64,000 bases of DNA from Jejubacter sp036620675 (lineage in GTDB: Bacteria; Pseudomonadota; Gammaproteobacteria; Enterobacterales; Enterobacteriaceae), in the NCBI GenBank assembly GCA_036620675.1, contig JAZHEE010000013.1, one strand, 5' to 3'. The position numbers and the translations under genes are program-made. This document shows positions 43,190-52,746 of this stretch, piece after piece. The notes under the pieces are model-generated. The model saw only the letters and a list, made by a program, of their open reading frames with translations. It was not told where the DNA came from and searched no databases. The stretch's first letter is position 1. Every line of letters starts with the position of its first letter.

Positions 43190-44551
43190 TTATCCATCCG
43201 GCCCCTGCGGAATACGGTGTTCGATTCTTTTCATCATCCAGGGAAAGAACGGATTCGAGGCGATCCGCATCAGCGTACTCATCTCGACAATCAACACCTG
43301 GGTTTCACCGCGCAGAGCGACCGTTCCCAGGCTGATACCATACTCATCCGGCAACGCCGGTTGGCTACCGTAGAGCGAATCCGTTACCGGAAACGGCAAA
43401 GCAATGTGCGACAGCGAAAAGCTGATCGCTGTAGCATAGCGCCGGGGTGGAGGAGGCAACAGCCGGGAAAGCGCAGAAGCCGACGCTTCGCTCAGCAGCG
43501 GACGAAACAGCGCCGACTGGTTCAGATCGAAGAGCACCAGTTCACTGCCGTTAGCCGGAAGGTAACGATAGAGACCGCTCACCACCGCCTGGCTGCGTAC
43601 CGTGGAATCCACCACTGACTGAAAGGTCAGTACCGGCGGCAACCCTGCCAGCCGGTTGTCGCGCACCGCCTGTTGAAGCTCCTGCTGTAATGCCCGGGTC
43701 AGGCGCCAGGACTGACGGGCGCCGTTAACCGGAAACGAGTTATATTTAAAAGGGTTATATTCCGGCACGATATCGAGCCAGGCGGCTTTAGCAAAAGCCG
43801 GGAAAATAGCGGGCCAGCCCGCCAGACCGGAAAAGCGGGCAAAACGGGTAATGCCGATCATTGGTGAAATCAGCACGATCTGCTGAGGCATGCGCAGCCG
43901 CTTATCCTGCAACGCATCCAGCGCATACTTCATGGCCAGCGCCCCGCCATTGGAGTAACCCACGATATGCAGGGGCAAACCGGGGCCGCTCTGTGCCGTT
44001 GCCTCTCGTACCGCAAGGCGTGCAGCGGCCATCCACGACGGCCATTCCACATCGGTTAGCGCTCCCGGTACGGTACCGTGGGCCGGAAGCCGTATTCCCA
44101 CCGCCACATATCCCCGTTTCCGATAGCGCTCCCCAATATGACGCAGGCTATAAGGAGAATCCGTCAGACCGTGCAGCAGCACAACAGCGCCGCGTACCTT
44201 ACCATCCGGCCTCATTATCCAGGAGCGATTCCAGTTGTGGGAAAAGCGCTCAGGCCAGACCAGGCTTCCCGGGTAATAGCGATTTAACAGCGTGCGGCTC
44301 TCCGCCGGGAGCCGCACGCTAAGCTTACCGTCCACTTCACGAAACAGTCGCTCTTCCGTCGCCACATAGCCCTGCCAGTCGGTTCGATCGATTTGGTCGG
44401 CCGTCATCTCCTGCGGTACCAGCGTATGCCAGGGTTGTAGCGCCGGGCCGCGTTCAGTATCGTAGATTCGGCCAATCATGGCGCCCGCCAGCAGCCCCAG
44501 AAAGAGCAGCAAAAGGCGCCGTCCCCACTTAATCAATCCGCTACGCCGCAC
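43190..44551 (-). CDS. Membrane-anchored alpha/beta hydrolase
   Basis: The 453-residue protein starts with a basic segment and one membrane helix (about 12-27), then an alpha/beta-hydrolase domain: oxyanion region VVLLHGLTDSPYSLRHIG, nucleophile elbow GYSNGGALAMKYAL (Ser) and a serine-hydrolase core. The C-terminal third, with RYLPANGSELVLFDLN and LPLPVTDSLYG-like text, is less recognisable. It is probably a periplasm-facing lipase or esterase. It sits upstream of, and 57 bases away from, iacR in the same orientation; a role in the cluster is not implied. Confidence 0.8.
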   Translation of the reverse strand: MRRSGLIKWGRRLLLLFLGLLAGAMIGRIYDTERGPALQPWHTLVPQEMTADQIDRTDWQGYVATEERLFREVDGKLSVRLPAESRTLLNRYYPGSLVWPERFSHNWNRSWIMRPDGKVRGAVVLLHGLTDSPYSLRHIGERYRKRGYVAVGIRLPAHGTVPGALTDVEWPSWMAAARLAVREATAQSGPGLPLHIVGYSNGGALAMKYALDALQDKRLRMPQQIVLISPMIGITRFARFSGLAGWPAIFPAFAKAAWLDIVPEYNPFKYNSFPVNGARQSWRLTRALQQELQQAVRDNRLAGLPPVLTFQSVVDSTVRSQAVVSGLYRYLPANGSELVLFDLNQSALFRPLLSEASASALSRLLPPPPRRYATAISFSLSHIALPFPVTDSLYGSQPALPDEYGISLGTVALRGETQVLIVEMSTLMRIASNPFFPWMMKRIEHRIPQGPDG

Positions 44552-44677
44552 TATGGCCCCCTGTCGATAAGACGATTGATCGATTTACCCATTTCTCCCA
44601 TGCCCCACAACCAATAGGGAATTTATACGCTACGCTTATTCTCTGCACACACCAGAAACAAGTCGGAGAAGCATGCA

Positions 44678-46144
44678 ATGAGCAATGATAACCGCAAACC
44701 CACGACGACCGATGCAGGCATACCTGTCGCCAGCGACGAACATTCGCTGTCCGTCGGCCCGGATGGCCCGCTGCTATTGCAGGATCACTATCTTATTGAA
44801 CAAATGGCAAACTTTAACCGGGAACGTATTCCGGAACGCCAGCCTCATGCCAAAGGCAGCGGTGCATTCGGCTACTTTGAAGTGACCGAGGACGTCAGCC
44901 GTTACACCAAAGCGGCGCTGTTCCAGCCTGGCGCCAAAACGGATCTGGTCATTCGTTTTTCGACCGTTGCCGGTGAACGCGGTAGCCCGGACACCTGGCG
45001 CGATCCGCGCGGCTTTGCCATTAAGTTTTACACCAGCGAAGGCAATTACGACATGGTCGGGAATAACACTCCGGTGTTCTTTATTCGCGATCCCATGAAG
45101 TTTCAGCACTTTATCCGTTCTCAGAAGAGACGCGCCGACAATAATTTGCGCGATCACGATATGCAGTGGGATTTCTGGACTCTGTCACCGGAATCGGCGC
45201 ACCAGGTCACCTGGCTGATGGGGGATCGCGGGATCCCGAAAAGCTGGCGCCATATGAACGGTTATTCCAGTCATACCTATATGTGGGTGAACGCCAGCGG
45301 CGAGAAATTCTGGGTTAAATATCACTTCAAAACCGACCAGGGCGTGGAATTTCTGGCCCAGGACGAAGCCGACCTGCTGGCCGGCCAGGACGGGGATTAC
45401 CATACCCGGGATCTGTACGACGCCATTAAGAAAGGCGATTTCCCCAGTTGGACGCTGTATATGCAGATCATGCCGTTTCATGAGGCGGAAACCTATCGTT
45501 ACAACCCTTTCGACCTGACCAAAGTCTGGCCGCACAGCGACTATCCGCTAATTAAGGTCGGCAAGATGGTGCTGGACAGGAATCCTACCGATAACCATTC
45601 CCAGATTGAACAGGCGGCCTTCGAGCCTAATAACCTGGTGCCGGGCATAGGTCTGAGTCCCGACAAAATGCTGCTGGGCCGCGTATTCTCCTATGCCGAC
45701 GCCCACCGTCATCGCCTGGGCGTTAACTATAAGCAGATTCCGGTCAACACCCCGAAAGCACCAGTTAACAGCTACAGTAAAGATGGCGCTATGCGCATCA
45801 ATCCGGTGTCCGATCCTGTCTACGCGCCGAACTCGAAGGGCGGCCCCGTCGCAGACGGTCAGCGTTATCCGGAAGATGCCGTGTGGGAGTCCCAGGGGCA
45901 GATGGTGCGCCAGCCCTATACCTTGCGTAAAGATGACGACGACTTCGGCCAGGCCAATATTCTGGTCAATAAGGTGATGGATGACGCCGCCCGCGAACGT
46001 CTGGTTAACAACGTCAGCGGTCATCTGCTGAACGGCGTGGAAGAACCGGTGCTGTCGCGCGCTTTCGAATACTGGCGCAATATCGATAAAAATATCGGCG
46101 ATCGTATTGAACAGAAGGTTAAAGCTGCCCGCAATCAACCCTGA
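44678..46144 (+). CDS. katA: Monofunctional heme catalase (KatA type)
   Basis: This clade 3 small-subunit catalase decomposes hydrogen peroxide. At 488 residues it shows the distal His region RQPHAKGSGAFGYFEVTED, RFSTVAGERGSPDTWRDPRGFAIKFYT with the distal Asn nearby (NNTPVFFIRD), and the proximal heme-ligand signature RVFSYADAHRHRLG. E. coli K-12 has no such gene (only KatG and KatE), so this is a lineage-specific acquisition relative to E. coli. SD CGGAGAA precedes the ATG. A terminator follows. Confidence 0.95.
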   Translation: MSNDNRKPTTTDAGIPVASDEHSLSVGPDGPLLLQDHYLIEQMANFNRERIPERQPHAKGSGAFGYFEVTEDVSRYTKAALFQPGAKTDLVIRFSTVAGERGSPDTWRDPRGFAIKFYTSEGNYDMVGNNTPVFFIRDPMKFQHFIRSQKRRADNNLRDHDMQWDFWTLSPESAHQVTWLMGDRGIPKSWRHMNGYSSHTYMWVNASGEKFWVKYHFKTDQGVEFLAQDEADLLAGQDGDYHTRDLYDAIKKGDFPSWTLYMQIMPFHEAETYRYNPFDLTKVWPHSDYPLIKVGKMVLDRNPTDNHSQIEQAAFEPNNLVPGIGLSPDKMLLGRVFSYADAHRHRLGVNYKQIPVNTPKAPVNSYSKDGAMRINPVSDPVYAPNSKGGPVADGQRYPEDAVWESQGQMVRQPYTLRKDDDDFGQANILVNKVMDDAARERLVNNVSGHLLNGVEEPVLSRAFEYWRNIDKNIGDRIEQKVKAARNQP

Positions 46145-46165
46145 CGCAAGCGTTCATTAATACGA

Positions 46166-46197
46166 AAAGGCCAGGATGGGTGACATCCTGGCCTTTA
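46166..46197. terminator. Bidirectional terminator between katA and gcd
   Basis: AAAGGCCAGGATG pairs with CATCCTGGCCTTT over a five-base loop, flanked by A on the left and T on the right, between two convergent genes. It is a good intrinsic terminator in both directions. Confidence 0.88.
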
Positions 46198-46239
46198 GCA
46201 TTCAGGCGTTCTGTTAATGCCTTACGGCACCGTCAGACC

Positions 46240-48636
46240 TTATTTTTTCTCCGGCAGCGCATAGGCCACGACATAATCGCCCAGCTTAGTGCCCAGCGAA
46301 CCATGACCACCTGCAACCACGACGATGTACTGACGACCATCTGAGCCTTTATAGCTCATCGGCGTTGCCTGGCCGCCTGCCGGCAGACGGGCCTTCCACA
46401 ACTCTTTACCGTTACGCATATCGTAACCGCGGATGTAGTAATCCAGAGTTCCGCTCAGGAAGCCGACGCCCCCGGCGGTAACAATCGGACCGCCCAGAGA
46501 AGGTACGCCCAGCGGCATCGGAATCGGCAGCGGCGCGGAGTCGCGAACGGTACCGTTCTTATGCTTCCAGATAACCTTGTGAGTGGTCAGATCGACCGCC
46601 GCCACATAGCCCCACGGCGGAGACTGACAGGGAATGCCCCACGGCGTCAGCAGCGGCGACATGGTTACGCCATAAGGCGCGCCGGTGTTTTTGTGAACGC
46701 CTGAGGTTTCGCTTTCAGCCTTGTCTTCCGCGTTGATTTCGGAAGCCGGAATCAGGGTATCGTAGAAAGCCATGTAGCTCGGGTTAACAAAGGCTATCTG
46801 ACGCTCGGGATCGACGGAAACGCCACCCCAGTCAAACACCCCGAAGTTCCCCGGATAAACGATAGAGCCCTGAGTCGACGGCGGCGTAAAGGTGCCTTCA
46901 TAACGCAGCGACTTAAACTTAATGCGGCAGTACAGCATATCGAAGGGGTTGGTTCCCCACATCGAGGATTCCTTCAGCGGATCCGGCGTAAAGTTCAGCG
47001 CCGAAAGCGGCTGGGTCGGCGATGCTGTCTCCCCTTCCACATTACTGGCCGGACGCGGTACTTCGGTAATCGGCACAATGGGCTCGCCATTGCGACGGTC
47101 GAGGACATAAATACTGCCCTGCTTGGTCGAAGCGACCAGCGCCGGTTTCACCCCGTCTTTGGTCTTGATATCGGTCAGGGTCGGCTGGCCGCCCACGTCC
47201 ATATCCCACAGGTCATGGTGAGTGAACTGATAGTTCCATACCGGCTGACCGGTCTTCACGTTCAGCGCCACGACGCCAGCACTGTATTTTTCCGTTTCCG
47301 GGGTACGTTTACCGCCCCACTGGTCAGGCATCTGGTTGCCCAACGGCAGATAGATCAGACCCAGTTTGGGATCGACGCTCATTACCGACCACATATTGGG
47401 GGAGTTCGGCGTATAGTGCTGGCCTTCCGGCAACGGGCGGGTTTCCGTCGGGTTACCGGCATCCCAGTTCCAGACCAGGTGCCCGTCGCGGGCGTCAAAT
47501 GCGCGCACTACGCCGGATGGTTCGTTGACAGAAACGTTATCACTAACGTGACCGCCGATAATCACCAGACCATCGACTACGGTGGCCGGCGAAGTGGAAT
47601 AGTAGCCGCCAGGCGGGTTGGTGCCCCCCAGATTAGCGGTCAGCAGATTCACAGCCCCCTGATGACCGAAGTCGCGACACACTTTACCGTCATCGGCGTT
47701 CAGCGCAATCAGGCGACCATCGGCAGTGGGCAGATACAGACGACGCTGACACATTTTCGGCTGCGCGTCCGCATTCCGGGCGCCAGCCGCATTATCGTTC
47801 AGATCGTAGTAAGAGACGCCGCGGCAGGTCATATGCTCCCATCCTTTAAAGCTGCCGTTGTCGCTCTTAATTTTCGGATCGAACTTCCAGACTTCCTTAC
47901 CCGTAGTAGCGTTCAGTGCAATCACCTTGCTGTGCGGAGTGCACAGATAGAGCATATTGCCCACTTTCAGCGGAGTATTTTCATCGGTAATCTCCGCCGG
48001 ATCGATATCGCCAGGCATGTCGCCGGTACGATAGCTCCAGGCCACTTCCAGATTGCTGACGTTATCCGCCGTAATCTGTTTCAGCGGAGAGTAGCGCTGA
48101 CCAAAATGGTCGCCGCCCCACTGCTGCCAGTCGCCGTCGGGCTGCGCCGGCGCCGCATTTTCAGCCAGGGCGGCCTGACGCTCCAGACTGCCGTTGATAC
48201 TGTAGGGGTCAGTAAACAGGCTGACCACGCCAACCGCCAGCGTAATCGCCAACGCGCCCCACAGGGTTTTTACCCCCGCGCCACGCTGGTCGGAAGTGCC
48301 CAGATGACGGCTGACAACAGGCAGGGCAATCAGCAGTCCCAGGACAAACCAGATGTCGAGACGCGGCAGCAGCTGCCACCAGTCCAGACGAACTTCATAC
48401 AGCGCCCACAGGGTGCTGCCAAACAGCATTAATGCATACAGCCACAGTGCACTGCGTCTGCCTTTCAGCAACAGCACACCGGTCGCGATAACCAGTAATC
48501 CAGCAATTAAAAAATAGGCCGAGCCGCCCAGGCTCAGCAACCAGATACCGCCAAAGGCCGAAGCCAGGCCCAGTATCAGGCTCGCTATTGCTGCAAGCCG
48601 CAGCCAAAAAAGAGAAGATGGCCTTGTTGCGCTCAT
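46240..48636 (-). CDS. gcd: PQQ-dependent membrane glucose dehydrogenase
   Basis: Gcd oxidises glucose to gluconolactone in the periplasm and passes electrons to ubiquinone. Starting at 48636 (MSATRPSSLFW; SD GGAG upstream) gives 798 residues, matching E. coli Gcd (796). Five N-terminal membrane helices (about 10-140) precede an eight-bladed PQQ propeller with DWQQWGGDHFGQRYSPLKQI, CRGVSYYD, GGYYSTSPATVVDGLVIIGGHVSDN and the C-terminal GGQATPMSYKGSDGRQYIVVVAGGHG. No PQQ biosynthesis genes are in the window, so holo-enzyme formation depends on genes elsewhere or external PQQ. Confidence 0.96.
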   Translation of the reverse strand: MSATRPSSLFWLRLAAIASLILGLASAFGGIWLLSLGGSAYFLIAGLLVIATGVLLLKGRRSALWLYALMLFGSTLWALYEVRLDWWQLLPRLDIWFVLGLLIALPVVSRHLGTSDQRGAGVKTLWGALAITLAVGVVSLFTDPYSINGSLERQAALAENAAPAQPDGDWQQWGGDHFGQRYSPLKQITADNVSNLEVAWSYRTGDMPGDIDPAEITDENTPLKVGNMLYLCTPHSKVIALNATTGKEVWKFDPKIKSDNGSFKGWEHMTCRGVSYYDLNDNAAGARNADAQPKMCQRRLYLPTADGRLIALNADDGKVCRDFGHQGAVNLLTANLGGTNPPGGYYSTSPATVVDGLVIIGGHVSDNVSVNEPSGVVRAFDARDGHLVWNWDAGNPTETRPLPEGQHYTPNSPNMWSVMSVDPKLGLIYLPLGNQMPDQWGGKRTPETEKYSAGVVALNVKTGQPVWNYQFTHHDLWDMDVGGQPTLTDIKTKDGVKPALVASTKQGSIYVLDRRNGEPIVPITEVPRPASNVEGETASPTQPLSALNFTPDPLKESSMWGTNPFDMLYCRIKFKSLRYEGTFTPPSTQGSIVYPGNFGVFDWGGVSVDPERQIAFVNPSYMAFYDTLIPASEINAEDKAESETSGVHKNTGAPYGVTMSPLLTPWGIPCQSPPWGYVAAVDLTTHKVIWKHKNGTVRDSAPLPIPMPLGVPSLGGPIVTAGGVGFLSGTLDYYIRGYDMRNGKELWKARLPAGGQATPMSYKGSDGRQYIVVVAGGHGSLGTKLGDYVVAYALPEKK

Positions 48637-49951
48637 CAGAGACTCCAAATCGAGTGAAACAAATGCAGGCGGCTAAAAAAGCAGCGCCTGTTTACCTGGT
48701 GTTTTACAAGTCAAAGAAATGTAAATCTATTGTATATTTTTATTTTCAAAATTATTCCTTTTTCGTGCGATCGATGGGGGCGCAATGTTAATTTTTTAGC
48801 CAATCAGGTGACAAGTCCGCACGTCAAGGCAACGATAAAGAGGTAGTCACAAAGCGTGATGCAATGAAAAGGGGGGGCAAATCGCGCCTTTCTTTTACTG
48901 TCCGAAATTAATTATCCAGGCCCAGGCGTCAGGATGTGAGGCGAGTCGCTATGCCCCTACTCGGCTTAGTGGGGATATTCAGCAGCAAAGGCAACAGGCA
49001 GCGGATCGCCAGGTGCGGCAGGCTGATCCGTTGCTTACGCCAGCCGGAAAGCCAGGCGATATGAGGCGCGGCCGGGCCGACACTGTTCAGCAAAAGCGCG
49101 CATTTTCCTGTCACAAAGGATTCAGGCAGGCGCACCGGTAAAATTCCCGGAGAATAACTTTCCGGTCTGTAGCATATAGTGCTGACGCTTAACAACGCCG
49201 CCAGCCGCAATCCGTCTCATCTATTCCTGATTTGCCACCCTGTTATCAACGCGAAGATAAATGCGCAGAGTCTGATAATGCAGCCGGACAGACTAAATTA
49301 AGACTATTCTCCGTTTTTTATCGCCGCAGCAGGCCGGCAAAAGAAGAACGAATGAAATCAGTCTGAACGTATATTCAGAATAATATCTGGCTTGTTACTC
49401 AGGGCGTTTTCCGGGCAAAAAAGTCATTAAATTTTCTTAACAAATCATTCAGATAGGTAACTATCCGGCTTTTTATTCGCGCCCGGCCTGGAGTCCTCAA
49501 AGGATTTTCTGAATTTTTCAGCCAGCTATTTAGCAGGCTCTGCTCTATTTTAACCTCAATATCCCCTCCTTATAACAGACAGCAAAAAAAAACACCTCAA
49601 GAAAAACAAATAAAAAAAATAACAATCATTAATAAAATATTCGTTGGAAATAAATAAATAAACTAAACGCTCGTCACCCCAAAAAATAAAAATTGCTCAA
49701 GCCTGACAATAAAAAAATAAAATCGTTCTATGCACGCGCTACTTAGAAGCACTTTTTGCAAAGATAAACATATGAAAAACAGTAAGTTAATAACCATCAA
49801 GCTTATCGGAATAGGATTCAACTTATTTGTGACCATTCATAAATCAGCATCAATTGCTAATTTATGACGGTGAATAAATCGATATTATCCGGCATTCTAA
49901 AAGCCTACCGACCGGATAATTTACTGAATCACAAGCAAGTCGGGATAAAAA
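48637..49951. other. 1.3-kb gene-poor, AT-rich stretch
   Basis: From gcd to the repeat-protein gene there is no recognisable gene. 48637-48900 should hold the gcd promoter. A GC-richer island lies at about 48900-49240 and has one minus-strand open frame (listed separately). From about 49320 to 49950 the sequence is strongly AT-rich, with A-runs around 49587-49630, typical of H-NS-bound DNA, and contains only short frames. No repeats or tRNA were seen. Confidence 0.6.
48929..49210 (-). CDS. Uncertain small ORF, possible gene remnant
   Basis: An open frame of 93 codons begins MRLAALLSVSTICY and is leucine-, proline- and arginine-rich (PHLAIRCLLPLLLNIP). I do not recognise it. It coincides with a GC-richer island in an otherwise AT-rich spacer, so it may be a decayed insertion rather than a functional gene. 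No clear SD is visible. Confidence 0.2.
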   Translation of the reverse strand: MRLAALLSVSTICYRPESYSPGILPVRLPESFVTGKCALLLNSVGPAAPHIAWLSGWRKQRISLPHLAIRCLLPLLLNIPTKPSRGIATRLTS

Positions 49952-51070
49952 ATGAAACTTTCTATACCAGGTTTATTACTGTCATGCGCGATGTTTTCCG
50001 CAGCGAGCTATGCAACGCCTTTGCAGTTATCATCCTTTAATAATCTTCCTGATGATACTGAAGTCAACGGCTTCCATGGAGCGTTGTTCTACGGCCAGAC
50101 CGGTACGGTAAATGGCTTCGATCTGCCGCTCCTGGGCTACACCGAAATGGATCAGCTTAACGGCCTGCAGATTGGCGCCGCGGCCGGTTCCCACATCCGT
50201 AACGGTATGAACGGTGCCGCAATCGGCCTGTTCAACTGGCACGGCGGCTACGACAACGGCCTGAACATCGGCATCGCCAACCAGTTGGGCTCTCTGGCCG
50301 GCGCCAGCCTGGGCATATACAGCGGCGCACAGAACGTTAACGGCGTTAACCTGGCCGCGGTCACCACCAACGGCGACGTGAACGGCCTGAATATTGGCGG
50401 TATCGCTAACTACAGCACCGGCTCGGTCTATGGCGTCAACGTCAGCCCCTTCAACTGGACTGAACAAGACACCTACGGCACCAATATCAGCGTCTTTAAC
50501 CACACCGGCAACGTGGAAGGACTGAATGCAGGCGCTATCGCAAACTGGAGCGAAGGCGATATTACCGGGATGAACGTAGCGGCAGTCAACGTCTCTAACA
50601 ATCTGACCGGCCTGAACGTTGCGCCGATCAACAAATCCGGCGATACCACAGGCGCCAATATCACCGCCATCAACTGGTCTGAAAACACCACCGGTTTCAA
50701 CTTTGGCGCCATCAACCGCACCAACGATATGGTCGGTTTCAATATGGGCGGCTTTAACGTAGCCAACAACGTTCAGGGTATGAATCTGGGCGCGGTAAAC
50801 TTTAACGGCGGCGATGTTACCGGTCTGAACCTGGGCGGCATCAACGTTTCACATAACGTTGAAGGCCTTAACCTGGGGGGAATTAACGTCTCTGCCGGCG
50901 ACAGCACCAGCGATATCGGCATCATTAACTATGCCGACAGCACCAGCTTCCAGTTTGGTCTGATCAACGCCACCAAACATCTGGAAGGTTTGCAGATTGG
51001 TGTCATTAACGTGGCGACAAACGCCGCGGTGCCGGTATTGCCGATCGTTAACTTCCATCGCTCATTCTGA
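49952..51070 (+). CDS. Secreted repeat protein of the LA_2272/VC2662 surface-repeat type
   Basis: The 372-residue protein has a Sec signal peptide (cleavage about SYA after residue 21) and then some 13-15 degenerate repeats of 15-16 residues with the pattern G(L/F)N(x)G(A/G)(I/V)N followed by a turn (for example GLNLGGINVSHNVE, GLNLGGINVSAGD). This predicts a beta-solenoid. The C-terminus GLQIGVINVATNAAVPVLPIVNF is the family's characteristic end. Function is unknown; such proteins occur in several gut and environmental bacteria. It stands alone between an AT-rich spacer and a strong terminator, a pattern consistent with horizontal gain. Confidence 0.75.
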   Translation: MKLSIPGLLLSCAMFSAASYATPLQLSSFNNLPDDTEVNGFHGALFYGQTGTVNGFDLPLLGYTEMDQLNGLQIGAAAGSHIRNGMNGAAIGLFNWHGGYDNGLNIGIANQLGSLAGASLGIYSGAQNVNGVNLAAVTTNGDVNGLNIGGIANYSTGSVYGVNVSPFNWTEQDTYGTNISVFNHTGNVEGLNAGAIANWSEGDITGMNVAAVNVSNNLTGLNVAPINKSGDTTGANITAINWSENTTGFNFGAINRTNDMVGFNMGGFNVANNVQGMNLGAVNFNGGDVTGLNLGGINVSHNVEGLNLGGINVSAGDSTSDIGIINYADSTSFQFGLINATKHLEGLQIGVINVATNAAVPVLPIVNFHRSF

Positions 51071-51086
51071 TTGGCCGACGAGCGAG

Positions 51087-51118
51087 AAAGGGTCTGTTAT
51101 ACAGACCCTTTTTTTTGT
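51087..51118 (+). terminator. Terminator after the repeat-protein gene
   Basis: AAGGGTCTGT (51088-51097) pairs perfectly with ACAGACCCTT (51101-51110) over a TAT loop and is followed by a run of T. It is a textbook intrinsic terminator 17 bases after the stop codon. Confidence 0.95.
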
Positions 51119-51253
51119 ATATAGAAAACCCCCAAGGGGCGGTTTGATCGAAGGTTAAGTCAGTTGGGGAACGACTTAACCGGGTAACTGGCTACAGCAG
51201 AGCGCAGATACCAAAACAATAGCTCTCGATACATCTCTCGCACATTTTCTGAC

Positions 51254-51490
51254 ACCATCAACACAGTGTACCCGGAAGCTCGTATCCCGTTATGCATCGT
51301 GCATATGGTGCGCAACAGTCTACGGTTCTCCTCCTGGAAGGGCTGCGAGGCGGTCACCCGCGGCCTGAAAACTATCTATCGGGCCCCCACAGAAGAAGCT
51401 GACTTACAGGCGCTGGAAGGGTTCGCCACTGTCTGGGACAGCCGCTATCCACAAATAAGCCGAAGCTGGCTGACAAACTGGGTCAATTGA
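51254..51490 (+). mobile_element. IS256-family transposase remnant
   Basis: About 78 codons read TINTVYPEARIPLCIVHMVRNS, then FSSWKGCEAVTRGLKTIYRAPTEEA and YPQISRSWLTNW, the central part of a mutator-type (IS256) transposase. It ends with a premature stop just after the SWLTNW segment, and neither transposase end nor terminal inverted repeats are visible. The rest of the 51119-51611 gap shows nothing else recognisable. This is a decayed fragment. Confidence 0.85.
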
Positions 51491-51611
51491 GCAGGATCAG
51501 GATGCCCTGAAAAGCCGTCGTGCAGGAACCGGAACGCCTGACGAGAGAAAATTTTCAATAACTCACTAATAAGTCGCACTTAGTACAGTAGCGGTTACAA
51601 TAAATCAGAAA

Positions 51612-52742
51612 ATGATGAAGCAATCGCAGAGGCGCGACTTGAACGGCAGGCAAGACGACAGCACCCCCTCCATCACGGCGACCCGAGGTTATATCTGGTT
51701 TCTGGCGCTGAACATTTTGTTTAGCGGCTGGCTGCTGCTACACGATCTCAAACAGGGCACGCCAATGAGCCAGCCGGCCGGGGTTAATGCCCTGACGCTG
51801 TTCATTGCGCTGTTTGCCGCCCTGAACCTGATCGCCGCGCTCAAAATCCATCCGCGTATTAATGACGATCTGTATCCGAAGGTGCTTCCCGCCATCGTAT
51901 TGATCTTCGGCGTCGGCTGGGCCCTGGTGTTCTTTAACCTGTTGCTGCACTATGCCACACCGCTACTCACGCTGACCCTGGCCGCCATCATACTGTTGCC
52001 GGCGGTTATCACCTTCTATATGTCCACCTCCCTGCTGCTGCTGCTCTGTACACCGGTGGTGCTTTCGCTAATCTACGGCGAGTATCTGTCCGATCATCGT
52101 TTCGATCTGTTACAAAACCTGGGCATGGTTATTATTCTGCTGGTGGTCTATTCCGCCCGCTATATCCTGCTGGAGTGGTATCAGCGCACCCGGCGCAGCG
52201 AATACGAAAAGAGTCTGCTGATAAAAAAGCTGACCCGACTGGCGCACTTCGACGCCCTGACCGGCCTTTACAATCGGCGCAGCCTGGAGGATTACGTTAG
52301 TGAACGCAGTAACGATGGGAAGCGACAACTGTTCCTGCTGGTGATGGATATCGATTTCTTTAAGCAGTACAACGACAAATACGGCCACGTGGCGGGCGAC
52401 GAATGCCTGGTGAGGGTGGCGCGCTGTATTGAAGCATCGTTGCGCAAAGCGGAAGATGCCGCATTTCGTTACGGCGGCGAGGAGTTCGTTGTGGTGGCGC
52501 TGTGTGAAAAAGATGAAGAGGCGCAGGCGATTGCGCAACGCATTCGTCAGAACCTGGCGGGGGCACAGATTCCTCATTCAGGTTCGGACGTCTCCCCCTG
52601 GGTGACGTTAAGCGTGGGCATTGCCCGCAGACAGCCAGAAATGGCGCTGGAAGAGCTTCTGGAAGCGGCCGATCGTCAACTCTATAACGCCAAACGCGCC
52701 GGCCGTGACCGAATCGCTTTCAATTCACGGGCGACGCAGTAA
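51612..52742 (+). CDS. Membrane diguanylate cyclase (GGDEF)
   Basis: The 376-residue protein has six predicted membrane helices (about 26-185) and a C-terminal GGDEF domain (about 210-370) with FDALTGLYNRRS, MDIDFFKQYNDKYGHVAGDE and the active-site GGEEF at 288-292. It should make cyclic di-GMP. The product-inhibition I-site RxxD is replaced by KAED (279-282), so feedback inhibition may be weakened. I cannot tie it to a named E. coli cyclase; it is not AdrA/DgcC by sequence. It ends 4 bases before the convergent lpxP. The SD is weak. Confidence 0.88.
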   Translation: MMKQSQRRDLNGRQDDSTPSITATRGYIWFLALNILFSGWLLLHDLKQGTPMSQPAGVNALTLFIALFAALNLIAALKIHPRINDDLYPKVLPAIVLIFGVGWALVFFNLLLHYATPLLTLTLAAIILLPAVITFYMSTSLLLLLCTPVVLSLIYGEYLSDHRFDLLQNLGMVIILLVVYSARYILLEWYQRTRRSEYEKSLLIKKLTRLAHFDALTGLYNRRSLEDYVSERSNDGKRQLFLLVMDIDFFKQYNDKYGHVAGDECLVRVARCIEASLRKAEDAAFRYGGEEFVVVALCEKDEEAQAIAQRIRQNLAGAQIPHSGSDVSPWVTLSVGIARRQPEMALEELLEAADRQLYNAKRAGRDRIAFNSRATQ

Positions 52743-52746
52743 CCGA

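Noticed and set aside
51160..51357. Minus-strand 65-codon gene near the IS256 remnant.
   Set aside because: Half of it is antisense to the transposase fragment and the rest shows no recognisable family.
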